NCBI GenBank assembly: GCA_963844575.1
Contig: CAWJOU010000001.1
Coordinates: 1 to 9,316 of the forward strand
DNA from: DASZUK01 sp963844575
Lineage (GTDB): Bacteria > Actinomycetota > Acidimicrobiia > Acidimicrobiales > RAAP-2
Direction of reading: 5' to 3'
DNA: 9,316 nucleotides
Below, piece after piece: positions 1-5,572 of this stretch; position 1 is the first letter of the stretch, and each line of letters opens with the position of its first letter. The notes under the pieces are model-generated. The model did no database searches and was not told where the DNA came from. It saw only the letters and a list, made by a program, of their open reading frames with translations. The translations under genes were made by a program, and so were the position numbers.

Positions 1-13
1 CTACAGTCGGCCG

Positions 14-1912
14 GTGCCGCGCCCCCGATCCGATCGTCGATCGCCCAATGTCGCGGCGACGCGACGGCATCTGGGCACGTCGTGTGCCCTGGCGGCCGTA
101 CTCGTCGTGGGCGCGGTCCTGCTCCTCGGACCGCTGCAACGGCCGGCCTCGGCCGCGACTACTGATGCGACGACGTGGTCGGTCGACAACCCCATCCCGC
201 CTCGCCTGCAGTGGAACGAGAACAACGGCTACTGCGGCGAGACCGCGTTCATCAGCGCCGGTCTCTACTACGGGCAGTACCTCTCCCAGTACGACGCCCG
301 GGCGATCGCCAGCAACGACACGCCCCAGTACGAGACCGATGCCCAGCTCCTCCTGGGGGTGAACGACCAGTACGCCGCCACCCAGATGCGCCTCACTTCC
401 TCCGAATGGACACCGGGCACAGGATCGACAACCGACGATTTCCTGGCCTGGGTGAAGGGCGAGGTCATCCAGGGCTATCCGGTCGCCATCGGCGTGTACG
501 AGAACCAGAACCTCTTCTACAACACAACAAAGCCGAATGCCGGCGATCCGAAGTACGACCACATCGTCATCGTCACCGGCGTCACCTCGCACCATCCGCT
601 GACCCTGCCCGCCACCTACTACGCCGACGACGAGCTGAAGTTCAGCGACAACGGCCTGTGGACCGGGACGACCGGGACAAAGCCGCAGTACGTCTTCGAC
701 TATCCGTTCGGCACATTCCAGGCCACACGGCAGGCGGCGAACACACCGACCGGCAACGTGTACTCGCTCGCCGACACCGTCCGAAACTACGGCATCGCCA
801 TCACCGGCGTCGCCGACACCGACCACCAGACCCTGCCCGTTCGGGTGGCCACCAGCGTGAACGACGAGACACCCCAGATCGGCCACCAATCCAACACCCG
901 CCCCGCGCCGATGCCGCTCACACTGACCGTGACGGTCTCCGGACTGCATCCCGGCACCACCTACAACCTCTATCGCTACGACGACGTCTCCAAGATCCCG
1001 ACGTCCGCGTTCAACGAGCACGCGGCCGACGCCTCCTGGACGACACAGTTCACCGCCACCGCGGCGAGCCACACCATCACCCAATCCGTCGACTCCGACG
1101 ACCAGGTCATCTACCGGGCCGTTCCCGCCACGAGCGACGTCGCGACGGTCGCACCCACGGCGGGCTACTGGGAGGTCGGTGCCGACGGCGGCGTCTTCGC
1201 CTTTGGTGATGCCGGCTTCTACGGGTCGATGGGGGGTCAGAGTCTCAGCCAGGCCGTCGTCGGTATCGCGGCGACGCCCGACGGCGACGGCTACTGGGAG
1301 GTCGGCGCCGACGGGGGCGTCTTCGCCTTTGGTGACGCCGGCTTCTATGGGTCGATGGCCGGCCGGGGTCTCAGCCAGGCCGTCGTCGGTATCGCGGCGA
1401 CGCCCGACGGCGACGGTTACTGGGAGGTGGGCGCCGACGGCGACGTCTTCGCCTTTGGTGACGCCGGCTTCTACGGCTCGATGGGGGGCCAGAGTCTCAG
1501 CCAGGCCGTCGTCGGCATCACGTCGACGCCCGATGGCGACGGCTACTGGGAGGTCGGCGCCGACGGGGGCGTCTTCGCCTTCGGCGATGCCGGCTTCTAT
1601 GGCTCGATGGCCGGTCAGGGGCTGAGCGGGACGATCGTTGGCATCGTGGCCACCCCCGACGGTCACGGCTACTGGGACGTCGGTGCCGACGGCGGCGTCT
1701 TTTCCTTCGGTGACGCCGACTTCTATGGCTCGATGGCCGGTCAGGGGCTGAGCCAGCCGATCGTCGGCATCGTGGCCACCCCCGACGGCCACGGCTACTG
1801 GGACGTCGGCGCCGACGGCGGCGTCTTCGCCTTCGGTGATGCCGGCTTCTACGGCTCGATGGCCGGCCAGGGGCTCAGCCAGCCGATCGTCGGTATCGCG
1901 TCGGGAACCTGA
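14..1912 (+). CDS. Secreted C39/papain-like cysteine peptidase with six C-terminal 42-aa repeats
   Basis: A 632-aa exported protein. Residues 1-48 look like a signal peptide: an Arg-rich n-region, a hydrophobic stretch at about 23-40, and a cleavage motif ending ASA at about 48. Residues 60-260 look like a C39-type papain-fold peptidase: Cys74 in NGYCGE, preceded by Gln67 as possible oxyanion residue; His183 in KYDHIVIVTGV; and Asp212/Asn213 in FSDNG as the third member. Residues 296-372 resemble an Fn3-like beta domain (SGLHPGTTYNLYRYD). From residue 384 to the end run six 42-aa repeats, each starting GYW(E/D)VGADG. I infer an extracellular or wall-associated hydrolase whose repeats act as a binding or structural module; the substrate is unknown. 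The start is the GTG at 14, but the frame is open to the window edge and no ribosome site is visible, so the true start may lie outside. The peptidase call rests on motifs and could be an inactive homologue. Confidence 0.75.
   Translation: MPRPRSDRRSPNVAATRRHLGTSCALAAVLVVGAVLLLGPLQRPASAATTDATTWSVDNPIPPRLQWNENNGYCGETAFISAGLYYGQYLSQYDARAIASNDTPQYETDAQLLLGVNDQYAATQMRLTSSEWTPGTGSTTDDFLAWVKGEVIQGYPVAIGVYENQNLFYNTTKPNAGDPKYDHIVIVTGVTSHHPLTLPATYYADDELKFSDNGLWTGTTGTKPQYVFDYPFGTFQATRQAANTPTGNVYSLADTVRNYGIAITGVADTDHQTLPVRVATSVNDETPQIGHQSNTRPAPMPLTLTVTVSGLHPGTTYNLYRYDDVSKIPTSAFNEHAADASWTTQFTATAASHTITQSVDSDDQVIYRAVPATSDVATVAPTAGYWEVGADGGVFAFGDAGFYGSMGGQSLSQAVVGIAATPDGDGYWEVGADGGVFAFGDAGFYGSMAGRGLSQAVVGIAATPDGDGYWEVGADGDVFAFGDAGFYGSMGGQSLSQAVVGITSTPDGDGYWEVGADGGVFAFGDAGFYGSMAGQGLSGTIVGIVATPDGHGYWDVGADGGVFSFGDADFYGSMAGQGLSQPIVGIVATPDGHGYWDVGADGGVFAFGDAGFYGSMAGQGLSQPIVGIASGT
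1163..1909 (+). repeat. Six in-frame 126-bp tandem repeats (42-aa GYW..FAFGDAGFYGSM units)
   Basis: Units begin at 1163, 1289, 1415, 1541, 1667 and 1793; the last is 39 codons and runs into the stop. Each encodes GYW(E/D)VGADGGVFAFGDAG, then FYGSM and a variable (G/A)GQ(S/G)LS, ending VVGI or IVGI with TPDG(D/H). Units 1 and 3 share MGGQSLSQAVVGI, while units 4-6 share MAGQGLS and VGI(V/A), so the array is a mosaic of two subtypes. The units are nearly identical in DNA, which suggests recent duplication or gene conversion. The regular Gly/Trp spacing would fit beta-propeller blades or a beta-solenoid, but the fold is inferred. Confidence 0.93.
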
Positions 1913-2074
1913 CGCCAACGGCGGACGACGGTGGAGACGTGCCGGTAGTCATCGTCTCGGCCGCCGCAGTGTGGGTCAATGCCTCCTGCCGCATCCACGC
2001 GCTTTTGAAGGAGCCATGGACGCGGCGGAACACCCATGCGAGACTCGTTCCGTTCGTCAATGAAAGGCGGAACG

Positions 2075-2347
2075 ATGATCGGTGTCTACATGCAGAGCTC
2101 TTCGATGACGGTCGAGCAATACAAGAGCGTCGACGACAGGTTGCGCAGTGCGGTTGGCGGCCCGATCGAAGGTCTCAAGCTCCACACGTGCTTTCGTGAG
2201 GGCGAAGGCCTCGCCATCTTCGACGTATGGGAGAGCCAAGAGGCCTTCGAGGCCCTCGGGTCGAAACTGATGCCGATCGTCCAGGAGCTCGGTGTCGAGA
2301 TCTCCCCGCCACAGTTCGTCGAGATGATCGCCTACGAGGTCGCATAG
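2075..2347 (+). CDS. Small ABM-like (dimeric alpha/beta barrel) protein
   Basis: A 90-aa soluble protein with no signal peptide or membrane segment. The pattern is an N-terminal strand (IGVYMQ), a helix (SMTVEQYKSVDDRLRSAVGG), strands around LKLHTCF and GLAIFDVWES, then a helix QEAFEALGSKLMPIVQELG and a last strand MIAYEVA. This order is typical of the antibiotic biosynthesis monooxygenase-like ferredoxin-type fold, usually a homodimer, and the phrase F.VWES.EAF is common there. Catalytic activity cannot be read from the sequence. I chose the ATG at 2075 because AAGG (2064-2067) lies 7 nt upstream and the fold starts right after it. In-frame ATGs at 2060 and 2036 would add 5 or 13 residues. 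Its stop faces the broken aldo/keto reductase gene. Confidence 0.72.
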   Translation: MIGVYMQSSSMTVEQYKSVDDRLRSAVGGPIEGLKLHTCFREGEGLAIFDVWESQEAFEALGSKLMPIVQELGVEISPPQFVEMIAYEVA

Positions 2348-2380
2348 CCGGCAGAGACTCCACGCCGGCGAGTGGCAGCG

Positions 2381-2402
2381 GGCCGGCGGTATCCGCCAGG
2401 CC
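2381..2402. terminator. Possible hairpin terminator between convergent genes
   Basis: GGCC-GGCGG (2381-2389) pairs with CCGCC-A-GGCC (2393-2402) around a TAT loop, giving a nine-pair G+C stem with one bulged A. It lies in the 105-bp gap between two converging genes and could serve both. There is no T-run, as is common for GC-rich actinobacterial hairpins, so termination is inferred. Confidence 0.35.
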
Positions 2403-2452
2403 GGTAGTGACGATCTCACCCGGGTTCGACGACGCCGTTCGCGCGCCGCCGC

Positions 2453-3402
2453 TCAGTGGCCGGCGGCCTCGGTCACCGCGGCCAGGACGTCCGGGGCCAG
2501 CGGCACGCCGGCCGTCGCCGCGTTGGTCGCTACCTGCTCGGGTTTCGTCGCCCCGACGAGGACGGACGCCACCCCGTCCTGATGGAGGAGCCAACTGAGC
2601 GCGAGCTCCACCAGCGAGTGCCCGCTGTCGTCAGCGACGGCCTGCAGCCGGTCCACCGTCTCGAACACCTCATCGGTCGCCATCTCGGCGAAGAACGAGG
2701 CGACCGCCAGACGCGAGCCCTCGGGGAACGGCTTCCCTTCGCGTACTTGCCGGTCAGCAGTCCGGACGCCAGTGGGAAGTACGGGACGATCCCGACCTCG
2801 TACGCCCGGCACGCCGGGACGACCTCGGCCTCGATCGCCCGGTTGACCAGGCTCCACTCGTTCTGGCAGGCGACGAAGCGCTGCCGGCCCCGCTCGGCCG
2901 CGACGTGCTGGGCCCGGGCCAGCGTCCACCCGGCGACGTTCGAGCACCCGGCATAACGGACTTTGCCCGCCCGGATGAGGTCGTCCAGCGTGTCCACCGT
3001 CTCTTCGACCGGCGTCGCCGGGTCCACGTTGTGCTGGTAGTAGAGGTCGATGTAGTCGGTGCCGAGCCGGCGCAAGCTGGCCTCGCACGCTTCGACGATG
3101 TACTTCCGCGACGCCCCCGCGCCGTAGGGACCCGGGCGCAGCCGGGTGGAGAACTTCGTGGCGATCACGACGTCGTCACGATGACCGGCCAGCGCGGCCC
3201 CGAGGTACTCCTCGGAGTGGCTGTTGCCGTAGCTGTCGGACGTGTCGAACAGCGTGATGCCCGCGTCGAGCGCAGCGTGCACCACCGCCGTCGAGTCCGG
3301 CTCGTCGAGGAGCATCCCGAAGTTGTTGCACCCGAGCCCGATCGTCGAGACCTGCAACCCCGACCGGCCCATCGTCCGGTACTCCATGCGCTCGCTGTCC
3401 AT
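2453..3402 (-). pseudogene. Aldo/keto reductase, broken by a one-base frameshift
   Basis: Member of the aldo/keto reductase superfamily (NADPH-dependent TIM barrel). The start at 3402 is supported by GGAGGAG about 9 nt upstream. The AKR tetrad is visible: Asp53 and Tyr58 in FDTSDSYGNSHSEEYLG, Lys83 in ATKF, and His124 in YYQHNVD. GCSN and the QNEWSL strand also fit. After GLLTGKY (residue 220) the frame is lost; the proper continuation EGKPFPEGSRLAVASFF and the C-terminus LALSWLLHQDGVASVLVGATKPEQV sit in another frame ending at 2453. Adding one base near 2743 (TAC-GCG to TAC-CGC-GAA) restores about 316 aa, normal for the family. Unrepaired, translation ends at 2530 with about 69 wrong residues, losing the C-terminal barrel and cofactor-phosphate-binding region. 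Both halves keep good codon bias, so the lesion is recent or a sequencing error. Confidence 0.85.
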
Positions 3403-3417
3403 CGGGGCGTGCTCCTC

Positions 3418-3474
3418 CTGCTCTGCTCGGCCTGCTCTGCTCGGCGTCGTACCTACCTACCAAGCAAGCGTACG
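3418..3474. repeat. Short tandem repeats and inverted CGTAC arms upstream of the aldo/keto reductase
   Basis: This lies in the 127-bp gap ahead of the reductase. A perfect 14-bp unit, CTGCTCTGCTCGGC, occurs twice head-to-tail (3418-3431 and 3432-3445). Next come TACC three times (3450-3461) and AAGC twice (3462-3469). The stretch is bounded by CGTAC (3448-3452) and GTACG (3470-3474), which form inverted arms. TACCTACC-type sequence next to a promoter is reminiscent of TetR-family operators, but no regulator gene is in view. The gap should hold the reductase promoter; I could not identify clear -35 and -10 boxes. Confidence 0.45.
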
Positions 3475-3529
3475 TTACGACCGCGACGGGGCGTCGTGGG
3501 CGCTGGCGGGTGAGCGGACGGCCGACCGC

Positions 3530-4087
3530 TCAGGCTCGGTAGACCGGATCGTCCCGGTCGCGCCGGGCGGCGGGGCCGACCCCTTCCTTCGGCCGCACCG
3601 TGTCCGCCGGGATCGACCGCGTCCACTCCCGTACCGCCCACCGCTCGGCGACCCGCCACGCCCCGTCGCGCCGCTCGAACCGGTCGACGTAGCGGAACCC
3701 GGAGACGAAGTTGCGGGTCGGGTCATCGATCGGGTCGCCCCAGTGGTGGGCATTGCCATACGTCTCCGCCCGCGCCCGGTCGCCGTCCACCTCGACGAGG
3801 CAGTTCCCGACGAAGTGCATCGTGCCGGCGAAGCGGCGCAGGACGACGTCGAGCCAGGCGACGTAGTCGTCCGGACTGCCGTCGAACCCGGTGTGATGAT
3901 CGACCGCGTCGTCGTGGTAGCACGCCCGCACGGCCGGTAGGTCGAGACGGTCGACGCCGCGGCAGTACCGGAGGACCACTTCCGCCACCGCTTGCTTGTC
4001 CAGCAGGCCCTGCAACGCGGTCGTCGCGGAAGCCGCGTCGCCAGAAGCTGTCTCGTCAGGAGCCGCCTCACCAGGAGTGCCCGCCAT
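3530..4087 (-). CDS. NTF2/SnoaL-like domain protein
   Basis: A 185-aa protein. Residues 1-22 are low-complexity (Ala/Thr/Ser/Asp); residues 24-155 form an NTF2/SnoaL-like cone: helix LLDKQAVAEVVLRYCRGVDRLD, YHDDAVDHH, a helix SPDDYVAWLDVVLRRF, then strands around MHFVGNCLVEVDGDRARAET, RYVDRFER and WRVAERW. Polar residues typical of the scytalone-dehydratase/SnoaL pocket are present (Tyr41, Asp46, His91, and His114/His115), so a dehydratase or isomerase activity on a small molecule is possible, but no substrate can be named. The start is the ATG at 4087; a longer open frame to 4486 would swallow the divergent antitoxin and is rejected. The only purine run, GAGGG, is 1 nt from the ATG, too close for a ribosome site; CATACT (minus strand, 4099-4094) lies 6 nt upstream, fitting a leaderless transcript. 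The gene is codirectional with, and 127 bp ahead of, the broken reductase. Confidence 0.8.
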   Translation of the reverse strand: MAGTPGEAAPDETASGDAASATTALQGLLDKQAVAEVVLRYCRGVDRLDLPAVRACYHDDAVDHHTGFDGSPDDYVAWLDVVLRRFAGTMHFVGNCLVEVDGDRARAETYGNAHHWGDPIDDPTRNFVSGFRYVDRFERRDGAWRVAERWAVREWTRSIPADTVRPKEGVGPAARRDRDDPVYRA

Positions 4088-4093
4088 GCCCTC

Positions 4094-4099
4094 AGTATG
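4094..4099 (-). promoter_or_regulatory. Possible leaderless -10 box for the SnoaL-like gene
   Basis: CATACT on the minus strand ends 6 nt before the ATG at 4087, so transcription would begin at or next to the start codon. The box differs from TAnnnT at its first base and no good -35 was found, so this is a weak call. Confidence 0.3.
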
Positions 4100-4179
4100 G
4101 TCGGAACGTCCGGTCGGGGGGACGGTCGCTCGTGAGGGCGCGCCCGGATCTCGACGCACAGCTACTCCGTCGACAGATG

Positions 4180-4186
4180 TACAAAT
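4180..4186 (+). promoter_or_regulatory. Possible leaderless -10 box for the antitoxin gene
   Basis: TACAAAT stands out as an A/T-rich heptamer in very GC-rich DNA and ends 6 nt before the ATG at 4193. Both divergent starts, here and at 4087, are preceded by TGAGG(G)C directly abutting ATG. No -35 is evident. Phd-type antitoxins usually autorepress, and this 105-bp divergent gap is where an operator would sit, but I see no clear palindrome. Confidence 0.35.
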
Positions 4187-4192
4187 TGAGGC

Positions 4193-4456
4193 ATGGAGGT
4201 AGCCGTCAGCGTTCTCGGAGCGCACCTCAGCGAATGGGTCGACCGGGCCCAGGCCGGCGAGGAGATCCTGGTAACCGATCGCGGCATCCCGGTCGCCCGT
4301 CTGGTCGGCGTGGACACCACTCCCGATCTCGAGCGGCTGATCGCCGAGGGCGTCATCGGCCGGGCCGATCGGGGCCAGCGACCGAGAGCCACCGGTCATC
4401 GCCGGGTCCCGGCCAAGGGTTCGGTGGCCGACCTCGTCGGCGACCAGCGCCGCTGA
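4193..4456 (+). CDS. Phd/YefM (VapB-type) antitoxin, apparently orphan
   Basis: An 87-aa protein of the prevent-host-death family. The N-terminal DNA-binding part shows the family pattern: MEVAVSVLGAHLSEWVDRAQ, then AGEEILVTDRGIPVARLVGV, matching the usual hLse.ldra..Ge.i.vTdrG.PVArlv. The C-terminal half (LERLIAEGVIG, a basic RPRATGHRR, and GSVADLVGDQRR) is the type that wraps around a PIN-domain VapC toxin. The protein should repress its own promoter and neutralise a ribonuclease toxin. No toxin ORF follows: the next 127 bp hold only a short VapC-like relic before the next gene. The reading frame is intact, so it could still be expressed as a solitary antitoxin or regulator. Confidence 0.85.
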   Translation: MEVAVSVLGAHLSEWVDRAQAGEEILVTDRGIPVARLVGVDTTPDLERLIAEGVIGRADRGQRPRATGHRRVPAKGSVADLVGDQRR

Positions 4457-4462
4457 CCTCGT

Positions 4463-4570
4463 CTGACGGTCGTCTACTTCGACCACCGGATCGAGGCCCG
4501 AACGCCCCGCGCCGTCCAGGTTGCCGCGGCCTCACCCAAGCGCTTGCTCGATTCGGGCCACGGCCCCTAG
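4463..4570 (+). pseudogene. Relic of a VapC-like PIN toxin gene
   Basis: Seven bases after the antitoxin stop, a frame reads L-TVVYFD, which resembles the first PIN-domain strand ending in the first catalytic Asp (typically VVYFDTSALVK), at the usual spacing for a vapBC pair. It then continues DHRIEARTPRAVQVAAASP, which instead resembles a PIN C-terminus (WDrRl..AAraVGl.VAaP). The frame closes at TAG 4568-4570. One reading is a vapC from which almost the whole middle has been deleted. No ATG or GTG start remains, only CTG at 4463. The matches are short, so chance similarity is possible. Confidence 0.35.
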
Positions 4571-4573
4571 CCT
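4544..4573 (+). promoter_or_regulatory. Promoter candidate for the F420-dependent oxidoreductase
   Basis: TTGCTC (4544-4549) and TAGCCT (4568-4573) are separated by 18 bp. The -10 box ends 10 nt before the ATG at 4584, giving a predicted leader of only about 4 nt. This fits the absence of a ribosome binding site. The -10 box overlaps the stop codon of the VapC-like relic. Confidence 0.5.
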
Positions 4574-4583
4574 CGACCCCACC

Positions 4584-5459
4584 ATGCTGATCGGCGCCAA
4601 CCTCATCCTGAACGACACGACGCTGCCGATGCGGGCGGTCGCCCCACTGGTCGAGGAGTACGGCCTCGACGCCCTCTTCCTCGGCGAGCACACGCACACC
4701 CCGGTGGCAACCGTCCACCCGCAGTACCCCGGTGGGCTGCCGGAGTTCTACAAGCGCTTCCTCGACCCCTTCGTCCAACTGGCGGTGGCCGCGACGGTGA
4801 CCGACCGGGTCCGGATCGGGACCGGCGTCCTGCTCGTCGCCGAGCGCAACCCGCTCGAGCTGGCCAAGGCGGTGGCCAGCCTCGACGTCGTCTCCAATGG
4901 CCGGGTCGAGGTCGGCGTCGGCCTCGGCTGGAACGCGCTGGAGATGGTCAACAACGGCATCGATCCGAAGCGCCGCCGGGCCATCTTCCGGGAGAAGCTG
5001 GCCGTCCTGCGCCGGTTGTGGACCGAGGACGTCGTCGGCGTCGACGGCGAGCTCGTCCGCTTCACCGACAGCTGGGTGTACCCCAAGCCGCTCCAGAAGC
5101 CCCATCCGCCTGTCCTGATCGGCGCCGCCGGAACGCCGGCGACGTTCGACGACGTCGTCAACCTCGGCGACGGGTGGTACCCGCTCGGCTCCCCCGACCT
5201 GCCCGAAAAGGTGACGGCGCTGACCGAACGGGCCGGCGGTGCCCTGCCCCCGGTGACCGTCGTCGAGATGGAGGGCCAGCTGCTCGGCAAGACGTGGTAC
5301 ATCGACGACGACAACGTGCTGGCCAAGCTGACCAAACGGGCTCACCGCTACGCCGACCTCGGCGTCTACCGGATGTCCGTCGGCCTGCCGCTCGACGACA
5401 CCGACCGCCTCCGGGCTGCCCTCGAGCGGTTGGCGGTCATCGGCGACGCCGTCGCCTGA
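4584..5459 (+). CDS. LLM-class F420-dependent oxidoreductase
   Basis: A 291-aa protein of the luciferase-like monooxygenase superfamily, in the actinobacterial branch that generally uses coenzyme F420. Family landmarks: an N-terminal strand MLIGANLIL; EEYGLDALFLGEHTHTPV (residues 24-41); DRVRIGTGVLLVAERNPLELAKAVASLDVVS near residues 74-104; GRVEVGVGLGWN near 106-117; FREKLAVLRRLWTED; and PKPLQKPHPPVLIGAAG near 157-173. These build the TIM barrel and cofactor pocket. Length is normal and the ORF intact. Reaction and substrate cannot be deduced; hydride transfer with F420/F420H2 is inferred from the family. I chose the ATG at 4584 over a frame start at 4521 because the barrel begins directly at MLIGAN and a promoter candidate abuts it. 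The extra upstream residues have no family resemblance. Confidence 0.87.
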   Translation: MLIGANLILNDTTLPMRAVAPLVEEYGLDALFLGEHTHTPVATVHPQYPGGLPEFYKRFLDPFVQLAVAATVTDRVRIGTGVLLVAERNPLELAKAVASLDVVSNGRVEVGVGLGWNALEMVNNGIDPKRRRAIFREKLAVLRRLWTEDVVGVDGELVRFTDSWVYPKPLQKPHPPVLIGAAGTPATFDDVVNLGDGWYPLGSPDLPEKVTALTERAGGALPPVTVVEMEGQLLGKTWYIDDDNVLAKLTKRAHRYADLGVYRMSVGLPLDDTDRLRAALERLAVIGDAVA

Positions 5460-5493
5460 CGCCGTCGTCTCCCGGCGTCATCTGACGACGCCT

Positions 5494-5499
5494 TATCCT
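5494..5499 (+). promoter_or_regulatory. Possible leaderless -10 box for the small upstream ORF
   Basis: TATCCT ends 7 nt before the ATG at 5507, the spacing expected if transcription starts at or next to that codon. A convincing -35 was not found. The box lies in the 105-bp gap after the oxidoreductase and would drive the small ORF plus the YrdC-domain gene. Confidence 0.4.
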
Positions 5500-5506
5500 G
5501 AGCGGC

Positions 5507-5572
5507 ATGCTGCACCGCCGAGCGGCCGACGAGCAACGGGTCGCCGACGAGCACCGAGTGGCCGATGGCTAG
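5507..5572 (+). CDS. Small upstream ORF (21 aa) overlapping the YrdC-domain gene
   Basis: ATG 5507 to TAG 5570-5572 encodes 21 residues: MLHRRA followed by the hexapeptide ADE(Q/H)RV twice and a final ADG. It overlaps the next start by 8 nt (ATGGCTAG, 5565-5572). The downstream gene has no ribosome binding site of its own, so translation of the small ORF may deliver ribosomes to it. The ORF sits behind a leaderless-type -10 box. It could be a coupling or attenuation leader or a chance ORF; no homologue is recognised. Confidence 0.4.
   Translation: MLHRRAADEQRVADEHRVADG
5525..5560 (+). repeat. Two 18-bp imperfect direct repeats inside the small ORF
   Basis: GCCGACGAGCAACGGGTC (5525-5542) and GCCGACGAGCACCGAGTG (5543-5560) match at 15 of 18 positions; a third partial copy, GCCGATG, follows and supplies the ATG of the YrdC-domain gene. 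In the small ORF they encode ADEQRV and ADEHRV. Confidence 0.7.

Noticed and set aside
175..1209. 344-aa overlapping plus-strand frame inside the peptidase gene
   Set aside because: Arg/His-rich out-of-frame translation of the peptidase ORF; the peptidase frame has a signal peptide, catalytic motifs and in-frame repeats.
1163..1909. Regular repeats considered as a CRISPR or non-coding satellite array
   Set aside because: The 126-bp units are contiguous, without spacers, stay in frame and encode a conserved 42-aa unit ending at a stop codon.
4088..4486. N-terminal extension of the SnoaL-like protein to a start at 4486
   Set aside because: It would run antisense through the whole antitoxin gene and the added 133 residues do not resemble the family; the ATG at 4087 fits the domain.
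4353..5345. 330-aa minus-strand frame antisense to the F420-dependent oxidoreductase
   Set aside because: No recognisable motifs and low-complexity Arg/Gly/Asp content; the plus strand has a complete family-length protein.
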